From: Malacoplasma sp.
GTDB lineage: Bacteria > Bacillota_I > Bacilli_A > Mycoplasmatales > Mycoplasmoidaceae
Length of the DNA: 64,000 nt
Assembly: GCA_021444005.1 (NCBI GenBank)
Contig: JABUSB010000001.1
Coordinates: forward strand, 295,957 to 359,956
Reading direction: 5' to 3'
Shown here: in pieces, positions 56,245 to 64,000 of the stretch
Layout of the letters: each line of letters begins with the position of its first letter
Position numbering within the stretch: position 1 is the first letter of the stretch
Position numbers and translations under genes: made by a program
The notes under the pieces: generated by a model
What the model saw: the letters and a program-made list of their open reading frames with translations, nothing else
The model's database searches: none
Told to the model about the DNA's origin: nothing

Positions 56245-59200
56245 ATGAATAATGAAAAGAAAAAACTTGTTAATATTGGCTTTGATATTGGGATTACATC
56301 AGTTGGTTGAGCAATAGTTGATGAGGACAATAAAATCATTGATCGTGGGGTTAGATTGTTTGAAGAATTGAAAAACCCAAAGGATGGGAAACTAAAAAAT
56401 CAAGAACGTCGTACAAAAAGACAAGCTAGAAGAATGATTTCTAGAAGAAAAAATCGTAAAGATGATTTTATTAAACTAGTTACTAAGAAATACTTTGATA
56501 TTTTTAAAATTCATAAAGCTGAATCTTTCGAACTTACAAAGTCTAATTTTTTAAAAATTATTAATGATGAATCTTTGATTCCTGCAAAATTTAAAGATTC
56601 AAAAATTCCAGTTCTGTATTTAATAGAAAAAGGTTTAAATTCTGAAATTAAACCTGTTTTGTTACTAAAAATTCTTTACTATTATTTGTCTCATCGTGGC
56701 TATTCTTATATGTCTTTTGAACAATACAAAAGTAAAAATGAAAATTTAGAAAAATTTAGCAATGATGCAACTTTAAGAAATTTTGTTAATGAATATGAAG
56801 CGTTTTTAAAAAAGGAAAATGTAAAAAATTTTAAGTCTCTATCTGAAGATAAACAAAAAGAGATTGAAACTAAAGTACAAGAATTAGATCATAAAAAATT
56901 TGGGTTCAAACAAGCTAAATTTTTTATTAATGCAGCAGAAAAATTCATTAAAGAAAGAGAGTATTATCATAAATCTCCTTCTGAAATTCAAAAAATGGAA
57001 TTTGAAAAATATAAATATCTTAGAGGCAATACTAAAAATAATGATTTTTCAAAATTTGATTGGGAACAAGAAATTAAAAAATTGTTAAGTAATCAAAAAT
57101 ACCTTTCTTCTACTAATTTTGAAAAGGATTATTTAGAAGGAATTTTTAAACGTGTTCGTGATTTTTCAGAAGGTCCAGGAAGTGAAAAATCACCAAGCAA
57201 TTATGGCTTATGAAGAAAAGACAAAAATGGAAAAGTAGTTAAGGAAAAACAGAACTTATGGGATTATACAATCGGGAAATGTTCCGTATTTATTGAAGAA
57301 GATAGAGCAAATAAAAAATCAAGCTCTGCAGAAGTTTCTAATTTGTTAAACCAATTAAATACCATTGATATATCTGATAATAAGCGAGTTTCTAGTAAAC
57401 TAGAAAAAGATGAAAAGAAACAAATTATTTTTGAAGCATTAAAAGGAAAAAATATTTTAAAAACAATTTGTAGCATCTGTAAAGCGGATGAAAAATGTGT
57501 TTCAAAATATCCAACAAAAGAATCTAAGAAAAGTGCTAAAAACGCAAATGAAAATGCAAATTTTGAAAAACTAGAAAATTCAAAAATATTGTTTAATTTT
57601 TTATCTGAATTTAAGCCTATTAAAAGTTATGATGATTTTATTGATAACTATTTAAAATTATTCAATGATATTATTGATGTTTTTGCTAAATACCCTACAC
57701 AATTTGAAGAAATTGAAACAAACTTAGAAAAATTAAATCTAGACAAAAATATCATTAAACAAATTATTGAGTCTAACAAAATTAATTCTAAATCAACTAG
57801 TGGATTATCTTATAAAGCACATAATTTATACATAGAAGAAGAAATTGCAAGTAAGGGAAAAACTTTAAATCAAAAATTTAAAAAATTAATTGATGAAAAT
57901 GAAAATAAAAAATTTAAATTCGATATTAATAAAAGTGATTTTTCAAAATACATCAATGTTGATTGCTTAGATGACCAAAACTTTATTCTTTCACCAACTA
58001 CAAAATGTTCATTTAGAGAAGCATTAAAAGTATTTAACAAAATTTTAAAATTATACATTTACAAAGGAAAGTATTGTTTAAACAACATTGTTGTTGAAAT
58101 GCCTACCGAATGAAACACTGTTGATAAAAGAAAAAAAGAAACAGAGTTCCAAAGATATAATGAGAGTTTAAAAGAACAAGTCAAGTCAAATTATGGCTAT
58201 GAAGAAAATAACAAAACTATTATTCAAAAACTAGTTTTGTTAAATCAACAAAATAATAAAGACATTTATACTAATGAATCAATTGATCCTAATATGGTAA
58301 TTAAAGATCCAAATTATGTTGAAATTGACCACATAATTCCTTTTTCTATTTCATATGATAACTCTATCAATAATAGAGTTTTAGTATTAAGAACTACTAA
58401 TCAAGAAAAAAGACAAAGAACACCTTATGAATATTTACAATCAAAAGGTAAAAATTGATATTTAATCAAAAAGAATTGAGAAGATTTGTTTTTAACTCCT
58501 GGAGATAATTACAATAAAAAGAAATTTGAAAATTTAACTTATGAGTCATCTAGTGAAGACTCTCGAAGAGCTTATGGATTTATAGGTAGAAACTTAGCAG
58601 ATACAAGATATGCTTGTAGAATTTTTAAGCAAGCTTTAACATCTTGATTAAGTATTGAAAAAATTAATAACCTATTGGTTAATAATCAAAATGAAGAAAT
58701 CAATGTTATTACGATTAATGGAAAACAATCACAAATATTTAGAAGAGAAAAATACTTAAATATTGAAAAAGACCGTGATGATTTTAGACACCATGCAATT
58801 GATGCTACAATTTGTGCGATTTATGGAAATAGTAAAACCGAAATTGGTAACTTAGTTTGATTTAGTAATTCTGAAATAAATTATGAAACGGGTGAAATTA
58901 CTTCTAAATCAAAAAGTAAATTCATAAGAGCAAAAACAAGCAACAATGATGCAATAAAATGGAATGAATTGTCAGATTCTGTTAAAGAATTTCCTGTGAA
59001 GTTTTCTTACAAAATTAATAAGAAAAGTAACATTGGATTTTGAGGAGACACTTTAGTTTCCATCGAATTAAAAGATGATGAAAATTTAGAATGAACTAAA
59101 TTCAATCTATTAGAACCTTTAAAATTTGTTAAAAAAGAAAATAAAAATATTTTCGAGGTTTTGAATGATCAATATAAAAATGGTGATAATTATTCAGATC

Positions 59201-59880
59201 CTAAACTCTGAAAGGATCTTGTTTTAGCATATGAATGAGGAAAAAAGATATCTGAAAGCAACGAAGAGTATAAAAATAAAAATCCTTTTGAATTATATAT
59301 GCAAGAATTTTGTAAAACTGAAAATTTAGGCGATTATACAAAATATAATTCTGTAATTCTAAAAAGAAAATCAAATGATGGAAATGATTTTTATTATTCA
59401 GTTAAAAGCCTGAAATATAACACCAGAATAAATTCATTTAATTTGTCTAAGAAAGGAATTTATGACAATTCTAAGAAAATTGGTGCATTCACCAATTTAG
59501 ATTGAAAAGAAATTAGATTATTTAAAGATTCAAAAGGAAAGTATAGAGTTATACCTATGCAAATTACTTTATATTCAGATATTAAAAAAAATAAGATTAA
59601 TAAAGTTGAATATGATAAAAAGAAACAAGAATATGACATAGATATTAGTAAAGACAAATTCTTTATAATTCATAAAGGATCTTTGATTGTTAATAAAAAT
59701 GACAATAAGGATATCAGAAAAGTAGTTGGTATAGATAAAAACAAGCTTGATATTAAAGAAATTTATAAACCTTCAGGACAAAATCAAGTCAGTATCAGTA
59801 CTATTCTTGACCAATTTTACTTTTGCAATGTTGATGAATTAGGAAATGTATCAATAATTAAAGATTTAGGATTAGATTAA
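56245..59880 (+). CDS. cas9: CRISPR-associated endonuclease Cas9 (type II-A)
   Basis: 1211 aa, intact when TGA is read as Trp. Visible parts: RuvC-I FDIGITSVGWAIVD (Asp14); an Arg-rich bridge helix (about 50-75, QERRTKRQARRMISRR); a helical recognition lobe; RuvC-II NNIVVEMPTE (Glu618); HNH VEIDHIIPFS (Asp695, His696) with the Asn-containing NNRVLVLR segment; RuvC-III FRHHAIDATICA (His850, Asp853); and a C-terminal PAM-interacting region of about 340 residues. All nuclease residues are present, so it should cleave DNA guided by crRNA and tracrRNA. It is shorter than SpCas9 (1368 aa) and longer than most II-C proteins. It is followed by tracrRNA on the opposite strand, then cas1, cas2 and a csn2-like gene. 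Confidence 0.97.
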
Positions 59881-59884
59881 GAAT

Positions 59885-59972
59885 AAAAAACTCCCTCATT
59901 TAAAGCAGGGAGCAAGTACGGGATAAACCCTTATCTTAAATGGTAGTAAACTGATGCTGTCGTACTATTATC
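59885..59972 (-). ncRNA. tracrRNA
   Basis: On the minus strand this reads as an anti-repeat complementary to the CRISPR repeat (59936-59964, about 29 bases with one single-base bulge). It is followed by AAGATAAGGG, a small GGGTTTATCCC nexus-like hairpin, and then the terminator hairpin CTCCCT...AGGGAG with TTTTTT. The order matches type II tracrRNAs. The 5' end is uncertain, because the promoter must lie within or near the start of cas1. It is transcribed opposite to cas9 and faces the cas9 3' end. Confidence 0.85.
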
Positions 59973-60050
59973 ATGAATAGTTACCATTTTTTGTTTAATA
60001 GGACAATTCTTAATCTATTAAACATAATTAATATAGCACAAAATATTATT

Positions 60051-61007
60051 ATGGGATGAAGAATTGTTGAAATAAATAAAAATTGCTCAGTTAAATTATT
60101 TTTAAATAATTTAATAATTTCTGGTGAATCTAACATCTCAATCCCAATTAATGATATTGATGTAATTTTATTCACTAATTGCAGAATCAATGTTTCTATT
60201 AACTTATTAAATGAATTAGCATCAAATAATGTTTGTATTTTCTTTTGTAATGAAAAATATTTACCAACTTCGATGCTTTTCCCAATTATTGGTAACTTGT
60301 TAACATTAAAAATATTCAATGATCAAATTAATTGAACAGAAGATTTCAAAGGAACAGTTTGAAAGAAAATTGTAGAACTCAAATGCCATAACCAAATAAA
60401 GTATTTAAGATTTTTAAATAAAATTAACACTTCAGAATTTGAATATTTAAGAAGTTTTATTGAAGGGATTGAAAACTTTGATATCACTAATCGTGAAGGA
60501 CATATAGCAAAAATTTATTGGCATAAATTGTTTGGAGTAGGTTTTAGTAGAGATGATGATTTACTAACGATTAATAAATTATTAAATTATGGTTATACAG
60601 TATTAAACGGAATGGTAGCTAGAAGTATTATTAAAAAAGGATTAGATTGCAGGGTAAGTATTTTTCATAAATCTGTACATAATCATTTTGCATTATCAAG
60701 TGATTTAATAGAACCTTTTCGAAATGTTGTCGATATTTTAGTAATTGAGTTACTTAACCGAAATATCATTGATTCCAAAACAAATGATTTAACAATTGAA
60801 ATTAAAGAAGTTTGTTTGAATTTCATTGCTGATTTTAAAATTATGATTAATGGGCTTTATCATCAATTAAATAATGCAATTGATTTGTTTGTAGATTCTC
60901 TTGTTAACAAATCAATTTTTGATATTCATATTGAATACACATATAATGTTGAAACAAATAAAAAAGATAATTATTTTGTTGATGAAGAAAAAGATAAAGA
61001 GGAATAG
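60051..61007 (+). CDS. cas1: CRISPR adaptation integrase Cas1
   Basis: 318 aa. With Cas2 it inserts new spacers at the leader end of the array. The N-terminus MGWRIVEINK is like other type II Cas1. The metal-binding residues Glu149 (NREGHIAKIYWHKLFG), His206 (IFHKS) and Glu221 (SSDLIEPFRN) are present and at the positions I recall for type II-A Cas1. The start at 60051 includes a TGA Trp as the third codon. The minus strand just upstream carries the tracrRNA. Confidence 0.93.
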
Positions 61008-61010
61008 AGA

Positions 61011-61340
61011 TTGTTGTATAAGTATATGCGTATTTTAGTAATGTATGATTTGCCAAATAATACTACACAAGAAAACAAACAATATACAAAGTTTAGAAAA
61101 TTGCTCATTAAGAATGGGTACTCAATGATTCAATTTTCTGTCTATGTAAAATGTTTAAATGTCAAAACTAAATTTAAAAATGAAGTAAAAAAGATTTCTA
61201 AATATATTCCACCTCAAGGGAATATAAGAGTATTGGCAGTAACTGAAAAACAATATCAAGACATTATCTTTTTAAGAGGTGAATCAAATATTAATGAAAA
61301 AGTTAACGGAGTTCAAAGATATATTTCAATTAAAGATTAA
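61011..61340 (+). CDS. cas2: CRISPR-associated protein Cas2
   Basis: 109 aa. The small structural partner of Cas1. The first strand YMRILVMYDLP carries the conserved Asp13, and MIQFSVYVK is typical of type II Cas2. I prefer the TTG start at 61011 because a GAGG ribosome binding site is well spaced from it and the extra residues MLYKYM match the MSYRYM-type start of streptococcal Cas2. The ATG at 61026 is the alternative. It lies three bases after cas1 and two before the csn2-like gene. Confidence 0.93.
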   Translation: MLYKYMRILVMYDLPNNTTQENKQYTKFRKLLIKNGYSMIQFSVYVKCLNVKTKFKNEVKKISKYIPPQGNIRVLAVTEKQYQDIIFLRGESNINEKVNGVQRYISIKD

Positions 61341-61342
61341 TT

Positions 61343-62197
61343 ATGAAAAACTTTTTAAATTTAAAACCATTATCTATTACTAATGAAGAGCAAATTAAAG
61401 TTAAAGGAACTGCTGAAATTTCAAAAGCAATTGATTATTTAACTTCAAACAAAAGAATGAGTTTGAAATTTGAATTGAATTATATTTCTTCTGATTTTGC
61501 ATATCATGGATTGAAAATTATAGTTTGTGAAGATCCAGGGTTAATGGTTAGAGAGTTATTAAATCAAGATGATTCTTATAGCAGAATTAAAATAAATCAA
61601 AATTTAATTAGAAATAAAAATGTATATCACTTCCACCATTTCTCAAAAATTTCTGATTTCATTAATAACAAAAATAATAGTATTTTTCACGAATACTTAA
61701 AGAAAAAAGACATTTATAAATTAAATCAAGAGTTTCAAGATTTTATTACTGCTAAATACTATGATTTTAATGATGAAAATATTGAAGCTGTAAGTGATAT
61801 CAATTTTGAAAAAGCTTCATTACTTTCATATATTGATGTTTTTGATGATTATTTATCTGATAGTAATATTGACGGATTATTAAATATTATCAAAGAAGGA
61901 AGTGACGATAAACAATTGATTTTAATAAATGATTTTAATATTTTAGATATTTCAAAAATATTGAATAATTATTTAAGTTCTTTTAATTTCTTAATATTCA
62001 CTAATAATTTAAAGAAGTGAATTACAGACTTTTCATATATTGAATGCATTGTAATTGTAAATGAGTTTGTGAACAAAGAATTTAAAGTGGACGCATTAGA
62101 AATTTTGGATAAAACTTCATTAATTGAATATATTGAAAAGAATTTTAAGAACCAAAAAGAAATAAATAAGAAATTATTAAATAGCTTATTATATTAG
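61343..62197 (+). CDS. csn2: Csn2-like protein (type II-A adaptation)
   Basis: 284 aa, longer than the usual 220. Csn2 forms DNA-end-binding rings that help spacer capture. The C-terminal third has the hydrophobic strand order typical of Csn2: KQLILINDFNILDISKILNN, then SFNFLIFTNNLKKW, then ECIVIVNEF. The N-terminal part MKNFLNLKPLSI also fits. An insertion-like charged middle (about 120-165) accounts for the extra length. The position after cas2 makes Csn2 the natural call, although sequence similarity is weak. A TGA Trp follows residue 225. Confidence 0.75.
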
Positions 62198-62206
62198 AAT
62201 AATTGT

Positions 62207-62228
62207 GTATAGACTTTGTCTATACTTA
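62207..62228 (+). terminator. Hairpin after the csn2-like gene
   Basis: GTATAGAC-TTT-GTCTATAC is a perfect 8-bp stem right after the stop. The T-run is poor, so termination may be partial. Confidence 0.5.
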
Positions 62229-62358
62229 CTATTTTTAAAAAAGTGTTTTTGAGGATAATTGGCAATATTTGTTTGTGATATTAAACTTTAAAATTTGTAT
62301 GCTTTGTAGTGGAATAGTGTTGTGATAAAAAAAATCATCAAAGTAAAGGAGAAAAAAA

Positions 62359-62964
62359 ATGAATGATATTAAATTAAAAAACAAAACATTAAAATCATTT
62401 ACTTTGAAACAAGACACTAAAGACTACTCGGATGATAAGATCTACTATGAATTAATGCAAATTAGTGTGAATTTTGCAGAAATTGATAAGATATGCAGTG
62501 ATGAATATTTTATCAATCCTCAATTTAAAGGATTTATGAAAGATTATTTCTTCTTACTATGTGAAAGAAGTAAAAATCGGAAAGATTGTGAAAGATTAGC
62601 TAAAAAATACAAAGATAAGATTAACCAACAAGTTTTAGAACATTTCAGTATTTGTTTTGAAAAAAATAAAGAAATAGTTTTTAGAATTTTTAATCCTACA
62701 TTGGTACAAATTACTGGACATTTTACAGCTAATAAATACACAATAATAAATTATTTTGGTTTAAACAATCAAACAATGATTATTCTTTTTAATGAAATGA
62801 ATCTAGCATATTTTAGATATTGATTTTATTTATCATATCTTTGTTTAGATAAAGCATATAAAAATAGTTTTAATCAATTGTTACTTATAATAATAAATCC
62901 CTTTTCTTATAATGAATCTGAAATTGATACTGAATTATTTGAAAAACTTGAGAATTTTAATTAG
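62359..62964 (+). CDS. Unknown 201-aa protein in the CRISPR locus
   Basis: I do not recognise it. A strong ribosome binding site AAAGGAG precedes ATG 62359, and one TGA Trp (FRYWFYL) lies near residue 155. The N-terminal 115 residues are charged and probably helical (CERSKNRKDCERLAKKYKDK). From about 140 to 180 it is rich in aromatic and hydrophobic residues (NLAYFRYWFYLSYLCLDKAY, then QLLLIIINPF) but lacks an uninterrupted membrane segment. It lies between the csn2-like gene and the array leader, separated by a hairpin, so it may have its own promoter. Possible roles are regulation or spacer acquisition, but nothing in the sequence proves either. Confidence 0.7.
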
Positions 62965-63039
62965 TTTTAGATATTTACACTTTAAATAAGTAAAAAAGAT
63001 AGTGTTATAAGGAAAAAAGGTTTTTTTGACAGATTTGAG
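62965..63039 (+). promoter_or_regulatory. CRISPR leader
   Basis: 75 AT-rich bases between the 201-aa gene and the first repeat. It contains TATAAG (63006-63011) as a possible -10 and a TTGACA at 63026-63031 close to the repeat. The leader position fits the repeat orientation deduced from the tracrRNA. Confidence 0.5.
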
Positions 63040-63171
63040 GTTTTAAATGAGTAGTAAACTGATGCTGTCGTAAAGATTCAATTAATGACACTAGTTTGCT
63101 ATTTAGTTTTAAATGAGTAGTAAACTGATGCTGTCGTAAAGACTTTAGCAAGTTAAACACACACAACCCTA
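63040..63171 (+). CRISPR. Minimal type II CRISPR array: two 36-bp repeats
   Basis: The repeats at 63040-63075 and 63106-63141 are identical. They start GTTTTAAATGAGTAG and end GATGCTGTCGTAAAG. The spacer between them is 30 bases. After the second repeat another 30 bases would be a spacer, but no third repeat follows. The plus orientation (5' GTTTTA) is supported by the tracrRNA anti-repeat. The second spacer continues into an open reading frame of another element. Confidence 0.9.
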
Positions 63172-63758
63172 GAAAAGTAACTAGAAGACAGTTAAACACT
63201 TGAAAAAAACAAGGGTATGTCAATGAGAAGAGTATTAAAAACTTCTTTGAAGTACCAATGTCCTATATTAAACAAAAAGCAAGAGAAAAACTTGATAAAA
63301 GATTTGGGGTAGATAATTGGGACAAATCTACCCTAAAGAGTGAGATTATCAAAACTTCAAAATCTTACAAACACATAAGTCCCAGCAGAAACCAGCTAAT
63401 ATCAGAATATACAAACCTTATAATGACACCAAACCAGGACTATAGAGAAGTCCACAAACAAGTAACCAAGCAATTTAAAGGACAAAACAAGAAGAATATT
63501 AGAAGTGCTATTAGAAACTATAAAGCAAGTCTAAAACCCACATTTACTAATGAAACTACAATTGGATATATTAATGATGTTGTCAGAGCAATGGGGGGGA
63601 TGAGCAAGATTATGACAAATGATAGTTTATTAAGAAGATTATTAGCTATCTTGGAAGACTATGGAATTGATAAAGATGTCTTTTTTGCTTGGTATGGATA
63701 TAAATACAATGAGGAGAAAAACAGATATGAATTTACAATTGAGAACAATAAAAAGTAA
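63142..63758 (+). CDS. Mobile-element-like protein, 5' end cut by the CRISPR junction
   Basis: Starting exactly after the second repeat, one frame runs to TAA 63758. It passes through a TGA (Trp, in QLNTWKKQGY) and then the internal ATG at 63258. The translation FSKLNTHNPRKVTRRQL, then SIKNFFEVPMSYIKQKAREK, then DYREVHKQVTKQFKGQNKK looks like continuous coding sequence, so the true start probably lies outside this piece. It is basic and soluble, with no recognised domain. Plain starts such as ATG 63258 would give 166 aa. It could be a phage or plasmid gene. Confidence 0.55.
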
Positions 63759-63910
63759 ACCCACAAACAAAAAACAAAGAAAACTAGATAAAAGTGATTT
63801 TGCACACTATAGAGTCAATAGAGCTATTGTGATGAATGAATCACAAGATAGTGTCAAAATCTATGGTAGATACAATGATGAAGTATATTTTACTTGACTA
63901 AAAAAGAAAC
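63709..63910 (+). CDS. Second mobile-element-like ORF, 3' end cut by SINE sequence
   Basis: From ATG 63709 (just before the previous stop, overlapping) the frame reads MRRKTDMNLQLRTIKSKPTN, then a segment RKLDKSDFAHYRVNRAIVMN, then KIYGRYNDEVYFTW with TGA as Trp. It then meets the SINE-like sequence near 63911 without a stop. It is basic at the N-terminus and unrecognised. The overlap with the previous ORF suggests a compact phage- or plasmid-type gene order. Truncation is by the foreign junction, not by a natural stop. Confidence 0.45.
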
Positions 63911-64000
63911 AGCCAGGTTGTAATCCTGGCACTCTGGGAGGCTGAGACAGGAAAATCACAAGTTCAAGCACAACATGAACAATTTAGCAAGACCCTATCT
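63911..64000 (+). repeat. Mammalian 7SL-derived SINE-like sequence (B1/Alu type), likely contamination or chimera
   Basis: The last 90 bases read like a SINE: TGTAATCCTGGCACTCTGGG, then GAGGCTGAGACAGG, CACAAGTTCAAG and AGCAAGACCCTATCT. The base composition changes sharply from about 30 to about 48 percent GC. The CAAGTTCAAG and TTAGCAAGACCCT parts are close to what I remember of squirrel-type SINEs. Bacterial DNA would not carry this. Confidence 0.8.

Noticed and set aside
56245..59880. cas9 as a string of broken fragments
   Set aside because: All interruptions are TGA codons in one frame, read as Trp in this code. The gene is intact with all catalytic residues.
62198..63039. Further CRISPR repeats or degenerate units upstream of the array
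   Set aside because: No match to the 36-base repeat in this stretch; only the tracrRNA anti-repeat elsewhere resembles it.

Overview
The window is AT-rich DNA from a mollicute (mycoplasma-type bacterium). Nearly every long gene is read through in-frame TGA codons that fall where tryptophan is conserved (genetic code 4), for example in AspS, Der, OppB, Cas9 and Cas1. Gene content fits a host-associated mycoplasma with a full opp transporter, cardiolipin synthase, HPr, WhiA, AsnA and a DUF2779 protein. The very large insertion in OppF is a feature I recall from the pneumoniae-group lineage, but I cannot name the species. The last 90 bases look like a mammalian 7SL-derived SINE of the type I associate with squirrel-like rodents. 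This suggests host DNA joined to the bacterial contig.

Layout: (1) 1-14.9 kb is ordinary housekeeping on both strands: the tail of ppa; trmB, aspS and hisS in a minus-strand operon; a low-molecular-weight phosphatase; pepF; cls; ptsH; whiA; a choline-kinase-like gene; asnA; dinB with tlyA; and a dimethylargininase-family protein that has lost its catalytic residues. (2) 15.0-38.8 kb is one plus-strand operon of six long coiled-coil or low-complexity proteins (1271, 1057, 778, 3256, 784 and 736 aa), ended by a clear terminator. The 3256-aa protein carries seven spaced copies of a coiled-coil motif, about 290 residues apart. Single or double copies of the same motif recur in four of the neighbours, so the set looks like one co-evolved cytoskeletal assembly. 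(3) 38.9-43.0 kb holds dnaJ-grpE behind a CIRCE operator and a DUF2779 nuclease-like gene. (4) 43.0-50.5 kb holds a leader region with a possible terminator/antiterminator switch, then oppBCDF and a small membrane protein. (5) 50.6-56.1 kb holds a membrane-anchored nuclease with its motifs in circularly permuted order, rpsD behind a structured leader, cmk-der, tRNA-Ile and tRNA-Ala, and degV.

(6) 56.2-63.2 kb is a complete type II-A CRISPR-Cas locus: cas9, an antisense-oriented tracrRNA between cas9 and cas1, cas1, cas2, a csn2-like gene, an unrecognised 201-aa gene and a very short array of two 36-bp repeats. The second spacer does not end in a repeat. It runs directly, in one open reading frame, into a gene that looks like part of a mobile element. 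The simplest reading is that the spacer equals a protospacer in that element and the assembler (or a recombination event) joined the two there. (7) From 63.2 kb to the end are two element-like ORFs, the second cut off at the SINE.

The main points to follow up are the coiled-coil operon, the CRISPR spacer/element junction (which would also reveal the PAM side of a protospacer), the unknown gene in the CRISPR locus and the permuted nuclease.
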